Shown in pieces: positions 53,446-63,532 of a DNA stretch of 64,000 nucleotides (position 1 is the first letter of the stretch; the number at the start of each line of letters is the position of its first letter). The stretch spans positions 1-64,000 of the forward strand of contig JAMCWJ010000050.1 of NCBI GenBank assembly GCA_023475105.1, written 5' to 3'. A program made the translations under genes and the position numbers. Source of the DNA: Nitrospirota bacterium. GTDB taxonomy: Bacteria; Nitrospirota; Thermodesulfovibrionia; Thermodesulfovibrionales; UBA9159. The notes beneath the pieces were generated by a model, which ran no database searches, was not told where the DNA came from, and was given only the letters and a program-made list of their open reading frames with translations.

Positions 53446-54093
53446 CTACCTCCCCTGAACCTTTTCCCAGTCCTTCAGAAACTTCTCTATCCCGATGTCC
53501 GTAAGGGGATGCCTGATGAGCTGGGTGATTACCGAATAGGGTATCGTCGCGATGTGCGCCCCTGTTTTCGCGGCATCGATCACGTGGAGAGGGTTCCTGA
53601 TGCTCGCAACGATAATCTCCGTAACGAACATGTAGTTGTCGAATATCTGGACCATATCGTCTATGAGAGAGAGTCCGGTATGGCTGATGTCGTCGAGCCT
53701 GCCGACAAAAGGGCTTACGTAGGAGGCGCCCGCCCTTGCCGCGAGAAGGGCCTGTCCGGCAGAGAAGATGAGCGTGACGTTCGTCTTTATGCCCATCGCC
53801 GACAGCCTCTTGACCGCCTTTAGCCCGTCCTCCGTCATCGGGATCTTTACGACGATGTTATCGTGTATCTTTGCAAGAGACTCCGCTTCGTTCACCATCT
53901 CGTCGGCCTTCAGGCTGACCGCTTCGGCGCTGACAGGACCATCGACGATGCCGCATATTTCCCTCAGGATTTCTCCCGGGTCCCTATTTTCCCTGGATAT
54001 GAGGGAGGGGTTTGTGGTGACCCCGTCGATCACCCCGACTTCCCAGGCCTTCCTGATCTCGTTGACATTCGCAGTGTCGATAAAGAATTTCAT
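53446..54093 (-). CDS. tal: transaldolase of the small (FSA-like) group
   Basis: A 215-residue class I aldolase. The opening [25 protein letters not shown], the Schiff-base lysine in [12 protein letters not shown], and [26 protein letters not shown] are the signatures of short transaldolases and fructose-6-phosphate aldolases. Most chromosomal copies are transaldolases of the pentose phosphate pathway, and the FVGRLDD pattern favours that. A GGGGGAGG ribosome site lies before ATG 54093. Confidence 0.93.
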   Translation of the reverse strand: MKFFIDTANVNEIRKAWEVGVIDGVTTNPSLISRENRDPGEILREICGIVDGPVSAEAVSLKADEMVNEAESLAKIHDNIVVKIPMTEDGLKAVKRLSAMGIKTNVTLIFSAGQALLAARAGASYVSPFVGRLDDISHTGLSLIDDMVQIFDNYMFVTEIIVASIRNPLHVIDAAKTGAHIATIPYSVITQLIRHPLTDIGIEKFLKDWEKVQGR

Positions 54094-54210
54094 AACGCCT
54101 CCCCCTTGCAGTAAATACGGAAATGACTCGGAAAATTGCTCATATCCAATTATACCAGGGATCCCCCGCCAAAATCATGGCAGAGATTGCTCCGGTTGCG
54201 TCAGTGCCCT

Positions 54211-55491
54211 TCAGACTCTTTTGCAGACCCGGTCCGGTTCCTGAAAAGTTTCACTTTCTTGTCCGCAGAGCGCTTCTTCCACGAGTTCGATCACGTGGAA
54301 AACCGGCTTATCCCTCAAGCCCGCCCCGAGTTGTATCATGCACCCCGGACATGACGTGATGAGGGCGTCCGCGCCCGAGCGGAGGTATGCCGAGGCGCTC
54401 TTCTCCATCAGGCTCCCGGCGAGCTCCCTATGGTTCAGGCTGAAGACGCCGCCGAATCCGCAGCAACCCGCTCCTTTGGCTTCGATCAGCTCCACACCCG
54501 CAAGGCGTATTAACTCCCTGGGTTCCTCTTTCACGCCCAGAGAATACTCCAGATGGCACGGATCGTGGTAGGTCACGGTCCTGAGGCCCCCGGAGGCGCC
54601 CTGGGGGCGTGATCCGAGCTTGCCGCGCAGAAAGCTCGACACATCGAGCGCATTCTCGATCCCTTTTCCGATGAGCTTCCGGTAATGCATCTTCAGCGAG
54701 AGCACGCAGGTGGGACAGAGGCTGAGCACTGCCTCCGCGTTCAGCTTGCTGAATATCTCGTGGTTCTTTTTTGCAAGCTCTGCAGCGTCTTCTTCAAGGC
54801 CGAGGCCTCTGAAGGGGGCACCGCAGCAGACCTCTCCCTTGGGAAGGACCACCTCATATCCCAACTTGAGAAGCACATTGATGAGCGAGATCCCGAGATA
54901 GGGAAAAAGAAAATTTGTGCTGCAGCCCGTGAACAGGGCCACCCGGCCTCTCTTCTTTTCCGGTTTATATACCTGCTGGTCGTCCCTGAGCGGGCTCTCC
55001 GGGAGGGTAATCCGCAAGGGAAAGGCATGGCCGCCGACTCCCGAATCGTCCTTCCCCGGACGAATCCCCCTTTCCACGCTCCGCGAGAGATCGAAGAGCC
55101 TCCCCGGGCCGAGTCCGATATGCTGCAACATCCTCGCGATCCGGAAACTCAGCATCGGTCGTTTTACGGAAAAACGCAGGAGAAGCCGGAGATACTTCAT
55201 CCTGGGATCGAGGGGTTGCAGAAGCCGCCTGCCATGATATATCACACCCGTGATATCCACTTTCGGGGGACAGAGGCCTTCGCATGCACCGCAAAGGATG
55301 CAGCTGAATATCCGTTCCCTGAGCACGGCCGAAGGCTTCAGCCGTCCGGACATCAGCCCTCTCAGGAGGGTGAGCCTCCCCCGCGCTCCCATCGCCTCCG
55401 TCAGCGCTTCGTCATAGGTCGGACAGTGCGCCTTGCAGCTTCCGCAGCGCACACACTTCGAGAGTTCTTCGAGGCAGTCCGGATTCTCCAT
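54211..55491 (-). CDS. CCG-domain Fe-S oxidoreductase (GlcF/HdrD-like)
   Basis: A 426-residue protein with two N-terminal 4Fe-4S ferredoxin motifs (CVRCGSCKAHCPTY and CILCGACEGLCPP). Two CCG cysteine domains follow (CCGAPFRG with an LCPTC element, CCGFGGVF with an SCPGC element). This is the layout of glycolate oxidase GlcF and related lactate or glycerol-3-phosphate dehydrogenase subunits. No FAD-linked partner such as glcD is adjacent, so its partner is unknown. It would pass electrons to the membrane quinone or a heterodisulfide-like site. Confidence 0.9.
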   Translation of the reverse strand: MENPDCLEELSKCVRCGSCKAHCPTYDEALTEAMGARGRLTLLRGLMSGRLKPSAVLRERIFSCILCGACEGLCPPKVDITGVIYHGRRLLQPLDPRMKYLRLLLRFSVKRPMLSFRIARMLQHIGLGPGRLFDLSRSVERGIRPGKDDSGVGGHAFPLRITLPESPLRDDQQVYKPEKKRGRVALFTGCSTNFLFPYLGISLINVLLKLGYEVVLPKGEVCCGAPFRGLGLEEDAAELAKKNHEIFSKLNAEAVLSLCPTCVLSLKMHYRKLIGKGIENALDVSSFLRGKLGSRPQGASGGLRTVTYHDPCHLEYSLGVKEEPRELIRLAGVELIEAKGAGCCGFGGVFSLNHRELAGSLMEKSASAYLRSGADALITSCPGCMIQLGAGLRDKPVFHVIELVEEALCGQESETFQEPDRVCKRV

Positions 55492-55737
55492 CCTTTATTC
55501 TAATGCACCCGCTCACTTTCCCGCAAATTCCCCTGATCTCCGGACATAAGGACGAGCATAAGGGAACCGGGGGCTATCACAGAGAGCGGGAACGCGGAGG
55601 CATGAGGCCGATTGAAGGCGCCGCTTTGTATATTTGCATAATAATCACAGGTGCCTCCCGAATGATATTATATACTTATAGGCATCGGGGTGCGTATCAG
55701 TTCCGTCTCTTATTCAACGCGGAAAGTCGAGGTGGAC

Positions 55738-56379
55738 ATGTTTCAGGACAGAAGGGACGCGGGAGGCCGGCTCGCCGAAAAACTCCTACGCTACGAAAAA
55801 GACCCGGGTCTGCTCGTGCTTGCGCTGCCTCGGGGAGGAGTCGTCACCGGTTTCGAGATAGCGCGTCGCCTCGATGCGCCTCTCGATGTCCTCATCGTAA
55901 GGAAGATCGGGGTGCCTTGGCAGCCCGAACTCGCGGCGGGAGCCGTCTCCGAGACCGGAACGGTAGTAATGAACGCCGATGTCCTGAGGCTTTCGGGTTT
56001 GACGGAGGAATCCCTCGAGGGCGAAGTCGCCCGACAGAAGGAGGAAATCCTTCGAAGAGTCGGCCTGTATCGCCGCGGCAGGGGGATCGCACCCCTTGAT
56101 TCCCGAACGGTCATTCTTGTCGACGACGGGGCAGCGACAGGCGCAACGATGAAAGCGGCGATCGCCACACTCAAGAGAGAACAGCTGAAAAGGCTGGTCG
56201 CTGCCGTTCCCGTCGCCCCGCCCGAAACCGCCGACGAGATCGAGAGACTTGTTGATGAATTCATCTGTCTCGAAAAGTTCCGCGACTTCATGGCGGTAGG
56301 AAACTTCTATTACGATTTCAGGCAGGTCGAGGATGAAGAGGTGGTACGGCTGCTCGAAAAGGCGGCAGAAGAACGGTGA
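55738..56379 (+). CDS. phosphoribosyltransferase-domain protein
   Basis: A 213-residue protein from ATG 55738 after GAGGTG. It has the type I PRTase fold with the PRPP loop VILVDDGAATGATMKAA near residue 125 and the upstream LALPRGGVVTGFEIA and VRKIGVPWQPELAAGAV segments. Such proteins, often called the erythromycin-esterase-associated or Rv0571-like group, are not nucleotide salvage enzymes with a known base; the substrate is unknown. The 235-base gap upstream (55503-55737) holds no other gene; an AT-rich -10-like patch is near 55665. Confidence 0.85.
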   Translation: MFQDRRDAGGRLAEKLLRYEKDPGLLVLALPRGGVVTGFEIARRLDAPLDVLIVRKIGVPWQPELAAGAVSETGTVVMNADVLRLSGLTEESLEGEVARQKEEILRRVGLYRRGRGIAPLDSRTVILVDDGAATGATMKAAIATLKREQLKRLVAAVPVAPPETADEIERLVDEFICLEKFRDFMAVGNFYYDFRQVEDEEVVRLLEKAAEER

Positions 56380-56456
56380 GAGGAAACCGCAAATTGCCCG
56401 TGCGTGCTTTGTATCGCCGGGTTACGGCTGCATTTTACGCGGCGCAAAACAGATTC

Positions 56457-56487
56457 TTGACAAAAGAATTCATATATTGTTTATAAT
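56457..56487 (+). promoter_or_regulatory. promoter-like elements before the diguanylate cyclase
   Basis: TTGACA at 56457-56462 and TATAAT at 56482-56487. The 19-bp spacer is longer than ideal; an overlapping TTTATA gives 17 bp. A GGAGGAGG at 56513-56520 has no good start codon at the right distance. Confidence 0.55.
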
Positions 56488-56558
56488 GTTCTTACTTTTT
56501 ACAGAGTAGTCTGGAGGAGGGCGCGACTGAGTTCGCGGACAGGTCGCAGCTAAGTGGG

Positions 56559-58607
56559 ATGGACCTGAGACTGATAGACATCGGCTCCGTGATGGAGCTG
56601 CGTGACCGTATCATTGATCTCACAAAGCTCAATTTCTCAGTGTACGACCAGAAAGGCCGGTTGCTCGTCTCTTCCCTTACTGAAGACCCCTTGTCCCTTA
56701 TCGGCCGGGATGGATACACTGATTTCATAAAGACGTGCATCGACAAGGCTGTCCTCAGGAAGGGAGTCTCTCTCTTTAAAGGACCGCTGAACCAGTATCA
56801 GTGCTTCATCCCTATCCAGATCGGTGCTGACGTGCTGGTGTTTGCGGGGAATTCTTTTTACACGTCGGCAAAGGACAGGGATGTTTTTTTCTTTTCGAAA
56901 GGCCCTGCTCACGGCCTTTCTGCTGAAGAGATGAGGTCACTGGCGGGGAGGGTCGCTGTCCGTGACCTGAAGGATGTCTCGGAGGTCTGCGGAAATGCTC
57001 ACCGGTTATTTATCCTCTTCCTGAAGGACAACTACGAAAAAAACCTCAATAGGGAACGGTACAGAAAAGTCAGGACCCTGATGGACCTTTTTTCGGATAT
57101 CGATCAGCATACCATCACCAAGGAAGGAGTCTTTGATCTTCTCTGCGATGCGATCATCTTTCTCTTTGCCGGGGATACCGTGTCCCTCTTGCGAGAAGCG
57201 GGCGACACCTTCGCCCCGGTGCTCACGGCGGGACGGGTGAGGGAAGCGGTTGAGACGGTCCCGCTGCAGCGCAATTCCTTTCTTGTTACCGATATTATCA
57301 GGAACCGAAAGCCTCTCGCATGCTCCGAAACCATGGAACTCCTCCGATTGGGGTATCCCGAGGAAGTCACCTCCGTCCAGGCCTTCCCACTGTTCAAGAG
57401 GGATCACGTCATGGGACTCCTGAGTGTCTTCAATTCGCATCTGTCTGAGGACGACGCCGAAAGTATCTCGAGGCTCTGCAGGTTTTCCGAGTTTCTCCTT
57501 GAGTATGTTCAAGGGCGCGAAAGCTATGCCCGGTACGCGAAGGACCGGGAAGCACTGGAGTTGGCTTCCGCACGGCTCCCCATGGTGGGCGAGGCCGAGA
57601 CCCTGTATGAATCCGTCGTAGAGCTGGCGTCCCGGCATGTTGATGCGGAGAAGGCGTCCCTCATGCTCCTTGATGAGGAAACCGGAGAACTCCTCATACG
57701 AGCAACGCGGGGAATGAACAAGTGGATCGCCGGAAGCATCCGAGTAAGGGTGGGTGAGGGAATCGCGGGAAAGGTCTTTCAAGAGGGAACTCCCCGGGGC
57801 GCCGCCCGCGGGCAGGAAGAACTCCCGGGGAAGAAGAGACCGAATTATAGGACCAGTTCCTTTGTAAGCGTGCCGTTAAGGATCGGGGAGGAGACGATCG
57901 GAGTGCTGAACTTTGCGGATAAGCGCGGCGGGGAACCCTTTACCAAAGCCGACGGGGACTTCCTCATTGCCTTTGCTGCCTATGTGTCCATTGCCATCAG
58001 AGGGACACAGTGCTACCTGATGTCGGAACAGATGCGAACCCTGTCGATCACGGATTCTCTCACCGGACTTTTTAACAGAAGGTATTTCGACAACAGGCTT
58101 TTTGAAGAACTGCAGCGGGCGACGCGCTACGAGACGGTCTTCGCCCTCGCCATCTTCGATATCGATGATTTCAAGCTGTTTAACGATACCGAGGGCCATC
58201 CCGCGGGCGACGAGGTCTTGAAGACAATCGCGAATATTGCGAGGGAGTCCCTGAGGTCCATCGATATCATAGCGCGCTTCGGGGGTGAGGAATTTTCGAT
58301 CATCATGCCCCAAACCGACAAGGACAAGGCGCTTCTGGTGGCGGAGAGGGTCAGAACAAACATCCGGGACTTTGTGCCGATGAACTGGAAGACCTTTCCA
58401 CAGGATAAGATCACGGTGAGCGTAGGACTTGCCACCTTTCCCGCGGACGGAACAGATGCGAAGGCGCTCATCAGAAGTGCTGACAAGGCCTTGTACAGGG
58501 CAAAGGTCAACGGGAAGAACCGGACCGTTGTCTCGGGAGTCGCCGATGCGCCTGCCAGTAAGGGACGGCCAAAAGGTCCCGACCGACTTGCGAAGGGAAG
58601 CGATTAG
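56559..58607 (+). CDS. diguanylate cyclase with PocR-like and GAF sensory domains
   Basis: A 682-residue cytoplasmic protein without membrane segments. A PocR-like ligand-binding domain spans about residues 5-160, with the YDQKGRLLVSS and FIPIQIGADVLVFAGNSF motifs. GAF-like domains follow at about 170-325 and 345-485. The GGDEF domain (about 500-660) keeps the active site GGEEF near 574 and the inhibitory RSID site nine residues before it. It should make cyclic di-GMP in response to a small ligand. No c-di-GMP receptor gene adjoins it. The start ATG 56559 has only a weak ribosome site; the reading frame stays open upstream. Confidence 0.92.
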   Translation: MDLRLIDIGSVMELRDRIIDLTKLNFSVYDQKGRLLVSSLTEDPLSLIGRDGYTDFIKTCIDKAVLRKGVSLFKGPLNQYQCFIPIQIGADVLVFAGNSFYTSAKDRDVFFFSKGPAHGLSAEEMRSLAGRVAVRDLKDVSEVCGNAHRLFILFLKDNYEKNLNRERYRKVRTLMDLFSDIDQHTITKEGVFDLLCDAIIFLFAGDTVSLLREAGDTFAPVLTAGRVREAVETVPLQRNSFLVTDIIRNRKPLACSETMELLRLGYPEEVTSVQAFPLFKRDHVMGLLSVFNSHLSEDDAESISRLCRFSEFLLEYVQGRESYARYAKDREALELASARLPMVGEAETLYESVVELASRHVDAEKASLMLLDEETGELLIRATRGMNKWIAGSIRVRVGEGIAGKVFQEGTPRGAARGQEELPGKKRPNYRTSSFVSVPLRIGEETIGVLNFADKRGGEPFTKADGDFLIAFAAYVSIAIRGTQCYLMSEQMRTLSITDSLTGLFNRRYFDNRLFEELQRATRYETVFALAIFDIDDFKLFNDTEGHPAGDEVLKTIANIARESLRSIDIIARFGGEEFSIIMPQTDKDKALLVAERVRTNIRDFVPMNWKTFPQDKITVSVGLATFPADGTDAKALIRSADKALYRAKVNGKNRTVVSGVADAPASKGRPKGPDRLAKGSD

Positions 58608-58708
58608 GTCCTGCCAACGACGCACCCGGGAACGTTGTTTCTCAGCAACCTGCGCACCTTCTCTCTCGGATAGGTTCTCGATCCTTATCCCATGCTTTCT
58701 TAAGAATG

Positions 58709-58741
58709 AACGCTGTTGCTAAACATGCGACAGCGTTTTTC
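58709..58741 (+). terminator. rho-independent terminator after the diguanylate cyclase
   Basis: An 11-bp stem with one mismatch (AACGCTGTTGC/GCGACAGCGTT), a 7-base loop and a run of T ending at about 58740. It is also the boundary to the convergent efflux operon. Confidence 0.85.
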
Positions 58742-60150
58742 TACTTCTTCACGGTTGCCGATTCCGCAAGACTCACCCAGCCTCCTCCCATCGCCTTGTA
58801 AATCTTCACCAGTGAAATGAAGAGCGAGGCGCGGTACTGGGCGTAATTCAGTTCGGAGGGAAAGAGCTGCTGCTCGGCCTGCAGAACGGTCGAATAGGGT
58901 GAATATCCCCCGTTGTACTGGAGCCGCGCGAGACGCACATACTCGCTGTTCGCCTTGACCAGACGCTCCTGGGCCTGGATCTGATCGATAAGTTTCCTGC
59001 GGGCGACGAGCGCGTTTTCGACATCGGCGAAGGCGCTCTGGATCGCCAACTCATAGCCGAGGAGCGCCGCCTTCTTGCCTGCTTCGGCTTCCTTCACCTG
59101 GCCGGAAACGGACCCCCCGGTAAAGATCGGTCCTGCAAAAGAGCCTGCATAACTCCAGAGGCGCGCCGGACCCTTGAAAAGGTTCGCAAGGTCTGCGCTT
59201 GCAAATCCGAGTGTGCCGGTGAGAGAAATAGTCGGGTAATACAGGGCCTTTGCAGCGCCGATTTGGGCATTCGCCGCGATGAGGTTCTGTTCCGCCTGGC
59301 GTATGTCGGGCCGGTTCTCAAGGATATCCGAAGGCAGGCCCGCGGGAACGGCGGGGGTCATGAGCTCGTTGAGCGTCTTGCCGCGAGGGATGGGACCGGG
59401 GTTGCGTCCGAGCAGGACCGAGAGGGCGTTTTCCGTCTGAGCGATCTGTGATTCTATCAGCGGGATCGCGGCGGCGGCGGTTTCGTATTGTGATCGGGCC
59501 TGCTCCACGTTCATCTGAGAGACCTGGCCGTACCTGAACTGCAGCTCGAACAGCCTGACGGACTCGGCATACGTTTCGAGTGTGCGTTTTGAAATGTTGA
59601 GCTGTTCATCGAGACCGAGCAGCTGCACGTAGGAGCCCGCCACCGACCCGACGAGGGAAAGGATCACGCCGCGCCGCGCCTCCTCGCTTGCAAGAAGGTT
59701 CGCCCGGGCGGCCTCGGTGAACCTCCGGATGCGGCCCCACAGATCGACCTCCCAGCTGGCGCTTGCAAGGGCCTGGTAGGAAGTCTGAGGGTTCGGTACC
59801 CCTGAGAGCTGTACGGCCCCGGATTCGCTCGCCCTCTCCTTTGTCCCGCCGCCGCTGTACCCTATCTGGGGGAAGAGCGGCGACCGAACCTGCAGAAGTA
59901 CGCCCGCAGCCTGCTCCACGTTGGCGGCGGCGATCTTTATGTTCTTGTTGCTCGTGAGAGCCTCGGCAATGAGCGCATCGAGCACAGGGTCCTGGAACTG
60001 CTTCCACCACGCGGTGTTCGCGGTATCACGCGCCTCTTTCTCCTCGTACCGGAAAGCCTCGGGCATATCGGCATGAGGCCGCACGTAATCCGGCCCGGCC
60101 ATGCAGCCGGTGACCAGCAGAGCTAACGCGGCGACGATAATCCACCGCAT
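58741..60150 (-). CDS. NodT-family outer-membrane efflux lipoprotein (OprM-like)
   Basis: A 469-residue protein from ATG 60150, one base after the RND stop codon. A lipobox (LLVTGC) marks it as a lipoprotein. The mature start AGPDYVRP is typical of OprM/CusC channels, and the two halves with GPIFTGGSVSGQVKEAEA and VLQAEQQLFPSELNYAQY motifs follow. It provides the outer-membrane duct for the RND pump encoded upstream. Last gene of the second efflux operon. Confidence 0.93.
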   Translation of the reverse strand: MRWIIVAALALLVTGCMAGPDYVRPHADMPEAFRYEEKEARDTANTAWWKQFQDPVLDALIAEALTSNKNIKIAAANVEQAAGVLLQVRSPLFPQIGYSGGGTKERASESGAVQLSGVPNPQTSYQALASASWEVDLWGRIRRFTEAARANLLASEEARRGVILSLVGSVAGSYVQLLGLDEQLNISKRTLETYAESVRLFELQFRYGQVSQMNVEQARSQYETAAAAIPLIESQIAQTENALSVLLGRNPGPIPRGKTLNELMTPAVPAGLPSDILENRPDIRQAEQNLIAANAQIGAAKALYYPTISLTGTLGFASADLANLFKGPARLWSYAGSFAGPIFTGGSVSGQVKEAEAGKKAALLGYELAIQSAFADVENALVARRKLIDQIQAQERLVKANSEYVRLARLQYNGGYSPYSTVLQAEQQLFPSELNYAQYRASLFISLVKIYKAMGGGWVSLAESATVKK

Positions 60151-60151
60151 A

Positions 60152-63100
60152 TCAGCCGTCCTCCCGGTTCTCCGGCGGCGCATTCTCAGCCGCGTCTGCC
60201 TCTGCGAGCGATTTCCCACCGGCGGCCGCGCTCTCCTTCTTCGCCCCGAAGCGCTCGCTCAGCCGATCAAAGACATAGAACATGAGCGGCACATAGAGCA
60301 TGGCGAGGGTCGTCTCCCCGATCATGCCGCCGATGATGCCGGTGCCGATCGAATGGCGGGCATTTGCGCCTGCTCCCATCGCGGTGGCCAGGGGGAGCAC
60401 ACCGAAGGCAAAGGCAAGCGAGGTCATGATGATGGGCCGCAGCCTCTGCTCCCCTGCCTCGATTGTCGCGTCCATTATCGATTTGCCCTGCTTGCGCAGT
60501 TCTACCGCGAAGGAGACCCTGAGGATCGCATTCTTCGCCCCCAGTCCGATCAGCACGAGAAGGCCGATCTGGAAATAGACATCGTTTTCGAGGCCCCGCA
60601 GCCAGTTCGCGGTCAGGGCGCCGAGGACCCCGAAGGGCACCGCCATCATCACGGAGCCCGGCAGGGTCCATGATTCGTACTGAGCGGCCAGAACAAGGAA
60701 CACGATGATAAGGCCGAAGACGAAGGCGAGCGAAGAAGTGCCTCCTGATTTCTTTTCCTCGAAGGCAAGACCGGACCAGGCGAAGGTGTAGCCCTGGGGC
60801 AGCACCTCGCGGGCGACCGCTTCCATCGCCTCAATCGCCTGTCCCGAGCTGTATCCGGACGCGGCGTTGCCGTTTATCTTGGCAGCGGGGAAGCCGTTGA
60901 AATGGGGCAGCAGATCGGGACCTGTCACCCACTTCGTCGTGACTACGGCAGAGAGAGGCACCATATCGCCGTTGTTGGACCGTGTGTAGAGACGCGTCAG
61001 GTCCCCGGGGTTCTGCCGGTATTTCGGATCGGACTGGAGGATAACCCACCATACCCGGCTGAACTCGTTGTACTGGCTGACCGTCAGAGACCCGAACTGG
61101 GCCTGAATTGCATTGTAGACGTCCTGCACAGGCACGCCGAGCAGGTTGGCCTTGTCACGATCCACATCCGCGCTCAGCTGCTGCGTGGTCGCGCGGAAGG
61201 TCGTGTTCAATCCGGTCAGCTCGGGCCTCTTCTCCGCCTTTCTGAGAAATTGCCTGGTGATCGCGTCCAGCTTCGTAGGGTCTCCCGCTCCCGTATCCTG
61301 GATCCAGAACTCGAAACCACCCGTAGTCCCGATACCGGGGATCGAAGGCGGCGCAATCGGCACAATAAGCCCCTCTCTGATACCGCGGGCTTCCCTGTGG
61401 AGAGCCATCAGCACGGCTCGTGCGTTCTCGGCGCGCGCTTTCTTGATCGATGCATACCGCTCGTCAAAAGGCTTCAGCGTCACGAAGAATGTCCCGGCAT
61501 TCGTCTTGAAACCGCTGTCGAGCAGACTGTATCCGGTAACCTGGGAGCGGTATTCGACGCCCGGGATCTTCGCAAAGATCGCATCCACACGTTCCGCAAC
61601 GTTTTCGGTGCGGTCAAGACTCGCGGCATCGGGCATGATGATCATCGCCATGATATAGCCCTGATCCTCGTTCGGCACGAAGCTTGTCGGGAGAATCTTG
61701 AAGAGGTGCACGATTGTCCAGACCAGGACCGCGAGGATCACGAAGGCGACAATCATGCGCTTGATGACGAGCGTCACGGCGCGACCGAACCCCTGCGTAA
61801 TGCTGTCCACCCCGCGGTTGAACCAGGCGAAAAAGCCGCGCTTCGGCGTCTCTGAATGCCTCAGCAGGACCCCGCACATGGCCGGTGTCAGGGTGAGCGC
61901 CACGAAGCCGGAAACCGCCACTGATATGACGATCGTGATCGCGAACTGTTTGTAGAGCTGCCCCGTTGTGCCGGGAAGAAACGCCGCGGGAATGAAGACC
62001 GAGGCCATTACCAGCACCACAGCAACGAGGGAGCTGGCTATCTCCCCCATGGCCTTGATGGTAGCGTCCTTCGGAGAAAGATGGTACCTCATCATGTTGC
62101 GTTCGACGTTTTCGACTACCACGATCGCATCGTCCACCACCATGCCTATTGCGAGCACCAGGCCGAACAGGGTGAGCAGGTTGATCGAAAAGCCGAGCGC
62201 GAGCATGCCCGCGAAAGTGCTTACCAGCGCCACGATGATCGCAACCACGCAGATGATCGTGGTACGGAAACTCTGCAGAAAGAGAAATACGACCAGCACC
62301 ACGAGCAGGATCGCCTCGAAGAGCGTCGTTTTCACCTCGTCGATCGAGATCTTCACAAAGTCGTTCGTGTCGAGCGAAATGACGTAGTCGATCCCTTCGG
62401 GAAAACGGGGTTTCATCTCTTCGAGGGTCTTTCGCACCGCCTTCGAGACATTGAGACCGTTTGCCCCGGGCTGCTGATAGACGGCTATGAAAGTCGCGGG
62501 GGTGGCGTTCAGTTTGGTATCGACAATGTACTGCCTGAGGCCGACCTCGGCTCGAGCCACATCCCTCAGGCGCACGATCGCGCTTCCGTCCTGGCTGGCG
62601 CGCAAAATGATGTTTTCGTACTGCTCGGGTTTGGTGAAGGGCCTCTGGGTGACGACCGGGAAAGTCTGCTGCACGGGCCCTGCAGTCGGCTGCTGACCGA
62701 TCTGGCCGGCTCCGTAGAGGGCATTCTGACTCGCCACCGCCTGCTGGATGTCGCTTGTCGTGATGCCGAGGGAGGTCATCCTGTCGGGATTCATCCAGAT
62801 GCGCATCGCCTGGTCGGGCACTCCAAGGATCGTCGCCTGCCCGGCCCCGGGCACGCGCTTGAGGGCGTCGAGGACATAGACGTTGGCATAGTTCGCGATA
62901 TAGTCGCTGCTGTAACGTTCCCCTTTCGAGTAGACCGCTATCAGCATCATGATCGAAGAGGCCTTTTTCTCGACCGAAACGCCCTGCTGTACCACTGCCT
63001 CAGGCAGCTGGGGCATCGCCAGGTTCACCCGGTTCTGCACCTGCACCTGTGCAATGTCCGGATCAGTGTTGAGCGTAAAGTAGACAGTAAGCGAAAGCTG

Positions 63101-63361
63101 CCCGTTGGAAGAACTCGTGGACGACATGTAGAGCATGTTGTCCACACCGTTGATCTGGGCCTCGATCGGCGCGGCAACGGAATCGGCAAGCGTTTGCGAG
63201 TCGGCGCCAGGATAGGTGGCTGAGACCGTGACCTGCACCGGCGTGATCGTGGGGTACTGCTCGACCGGCAGGCCCGTCATCGCCACAAGACCGGCCAGAC
63301 AGATGATGATCGCGATCACCGCCGCAAAGATCGGCCTTTCGATGAAAAATTTCGAAAAAAT
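60152..63361 (-). CDS. AcrB/HAE1-family RND efflux pump, probable ATT start codon
   Basis: A 1069-residue pump if translation begins at 63361. The N-terminus then reads (M)FSKFFIERPIFAAVIAIII, exactly where AcrB-type proteins begin. The codon there is ATT, 5 nt after a perfect AGGAGG site. The next in-frame start, GTG at 63319, would remove 14 conserved residues and half of TM1. TM4 has [12 protein letters not shown] and the periplasmic loops carry the GAGQATILGVPDQAMRIW motif. ATT is a rare start known from infC. A sequencing error that changed ATG is the simplest alternative. MFP gene upstream, OMF gene downstream. Confidence 0.92.
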   Translation of the reverse strand: MFSKFFIERPIFAAVIAIIICLAGLVAMTGLPVEQYPTITPVQVTVSATYPGADSQTLADSVAAPIEAQINGVDNMLYMSSTSSSNGQLSLTVYFTLNTDPDIAQVQVQNRVNLAMPQLPEAVVQQGVSVEKKASSIMMLIAVYSKGERYSSDYIANYANVYVLDALKRVPGAGQATILGVPDQAMRIWMNPDRMTSLGITTSDIQQAVASQNALYGAGQIGQQPTAGPVQQTFPVVTQRPFTKPEQYENIILRASQDGSAIVRLRDVARAEVGLRQYIVDTKLNATPATFIAVYQQPGANGLNVSKAVRKTLEEMKPRFPEGIDYVISLDTNDFVKISIDEVKTTLFEAILLVVLVVFLFLQSFRTTIICVVAIIVALVSTFAGMLALGFSINLLTLFGLVLAIGMVVDDAIVVVENVERNMMRYHLSPKDATIKAMGEIASSLVAVVLVMASVFIPAAFLPGTTGQLYKQFAITIVISVAVSGFVALTLTPAMCGVLLRHSETPKRGFFAWFNRGVDSITQGFGRAVTLVIKRMIVAFVILAVLVWTIVHLFKILPTSFVPNEDQGYIMAMIIMPDAASLDRTENVAERVDAIFAKIPGVEYRSQVTGYSLLDSGFKTNAGTFFVTLKPFDERYASIKKARAENARAVLMALHREARGIREGLIVPIAPPSIPGIGTTGGFEFWIQDTGAGDPTKLDAITRQFLRKAEKRPELTGLNTTFRATTQQLSADVDRDKANLLGVPVQDVYNAIQAQFGSLTVSQYNEFSRVWWVILQSDPKYRQNPGDLTRLYTRSNNGDMVPLSAVVTTKWVTGPDLLPHFNGFPAAKINGNAASGYSSGQAIEAMEAVAREVLPQGYTFAWSGLAFEEKKSGGTSSLAFVFGLIIVFLVLAAQYESWTLPGSVMMAVPFGVLGALTANWLRGLENDVYFQIGLLVLIGLGAKNAILRVSFAVELRKQGKSIMDATIEAGEQRLRPIIMTSLAFAFGVLPLATAMGAGANARHSIGTGIIGGMIGETTLAMLYVPLMFYVFDRLSERFGAKKESAAAGGKSLAEADAAENAPPENREDG

Positions 63362-63415
63362 TCCAGCCTCCTTACGTAACGTCTGCCCTTGAACTAATCG
63401 TAGTTGTCATTATTT

Positions 63416-63504
63416 GTCATTCCCGCAACCCCGTGCCTGCCACGGGGGCGTCGGGAATCCCTTTTCAGACGCGATCGGAAGGATTCCGGACAAGCCGGAA
63501 TGAC
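63416..63504. repeat. GTCATTCC-bounded palindromic element
   Basis: Begins GTCATTCCCGCAACCCCGTG and ends ACAAGCCGGAATGAC, with three nested or adjacent stems (CCCCGTG/CACGGGG and others). It is 89 bp and lies between the MFP and RND genes, inside the presumed operon. The rest of 63362-63532 has only the RND ribosome site. Confidence 0.8.
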
Positions 63505-63532
63505 AATAAAGAAACGATTCTGCAAACAGACT

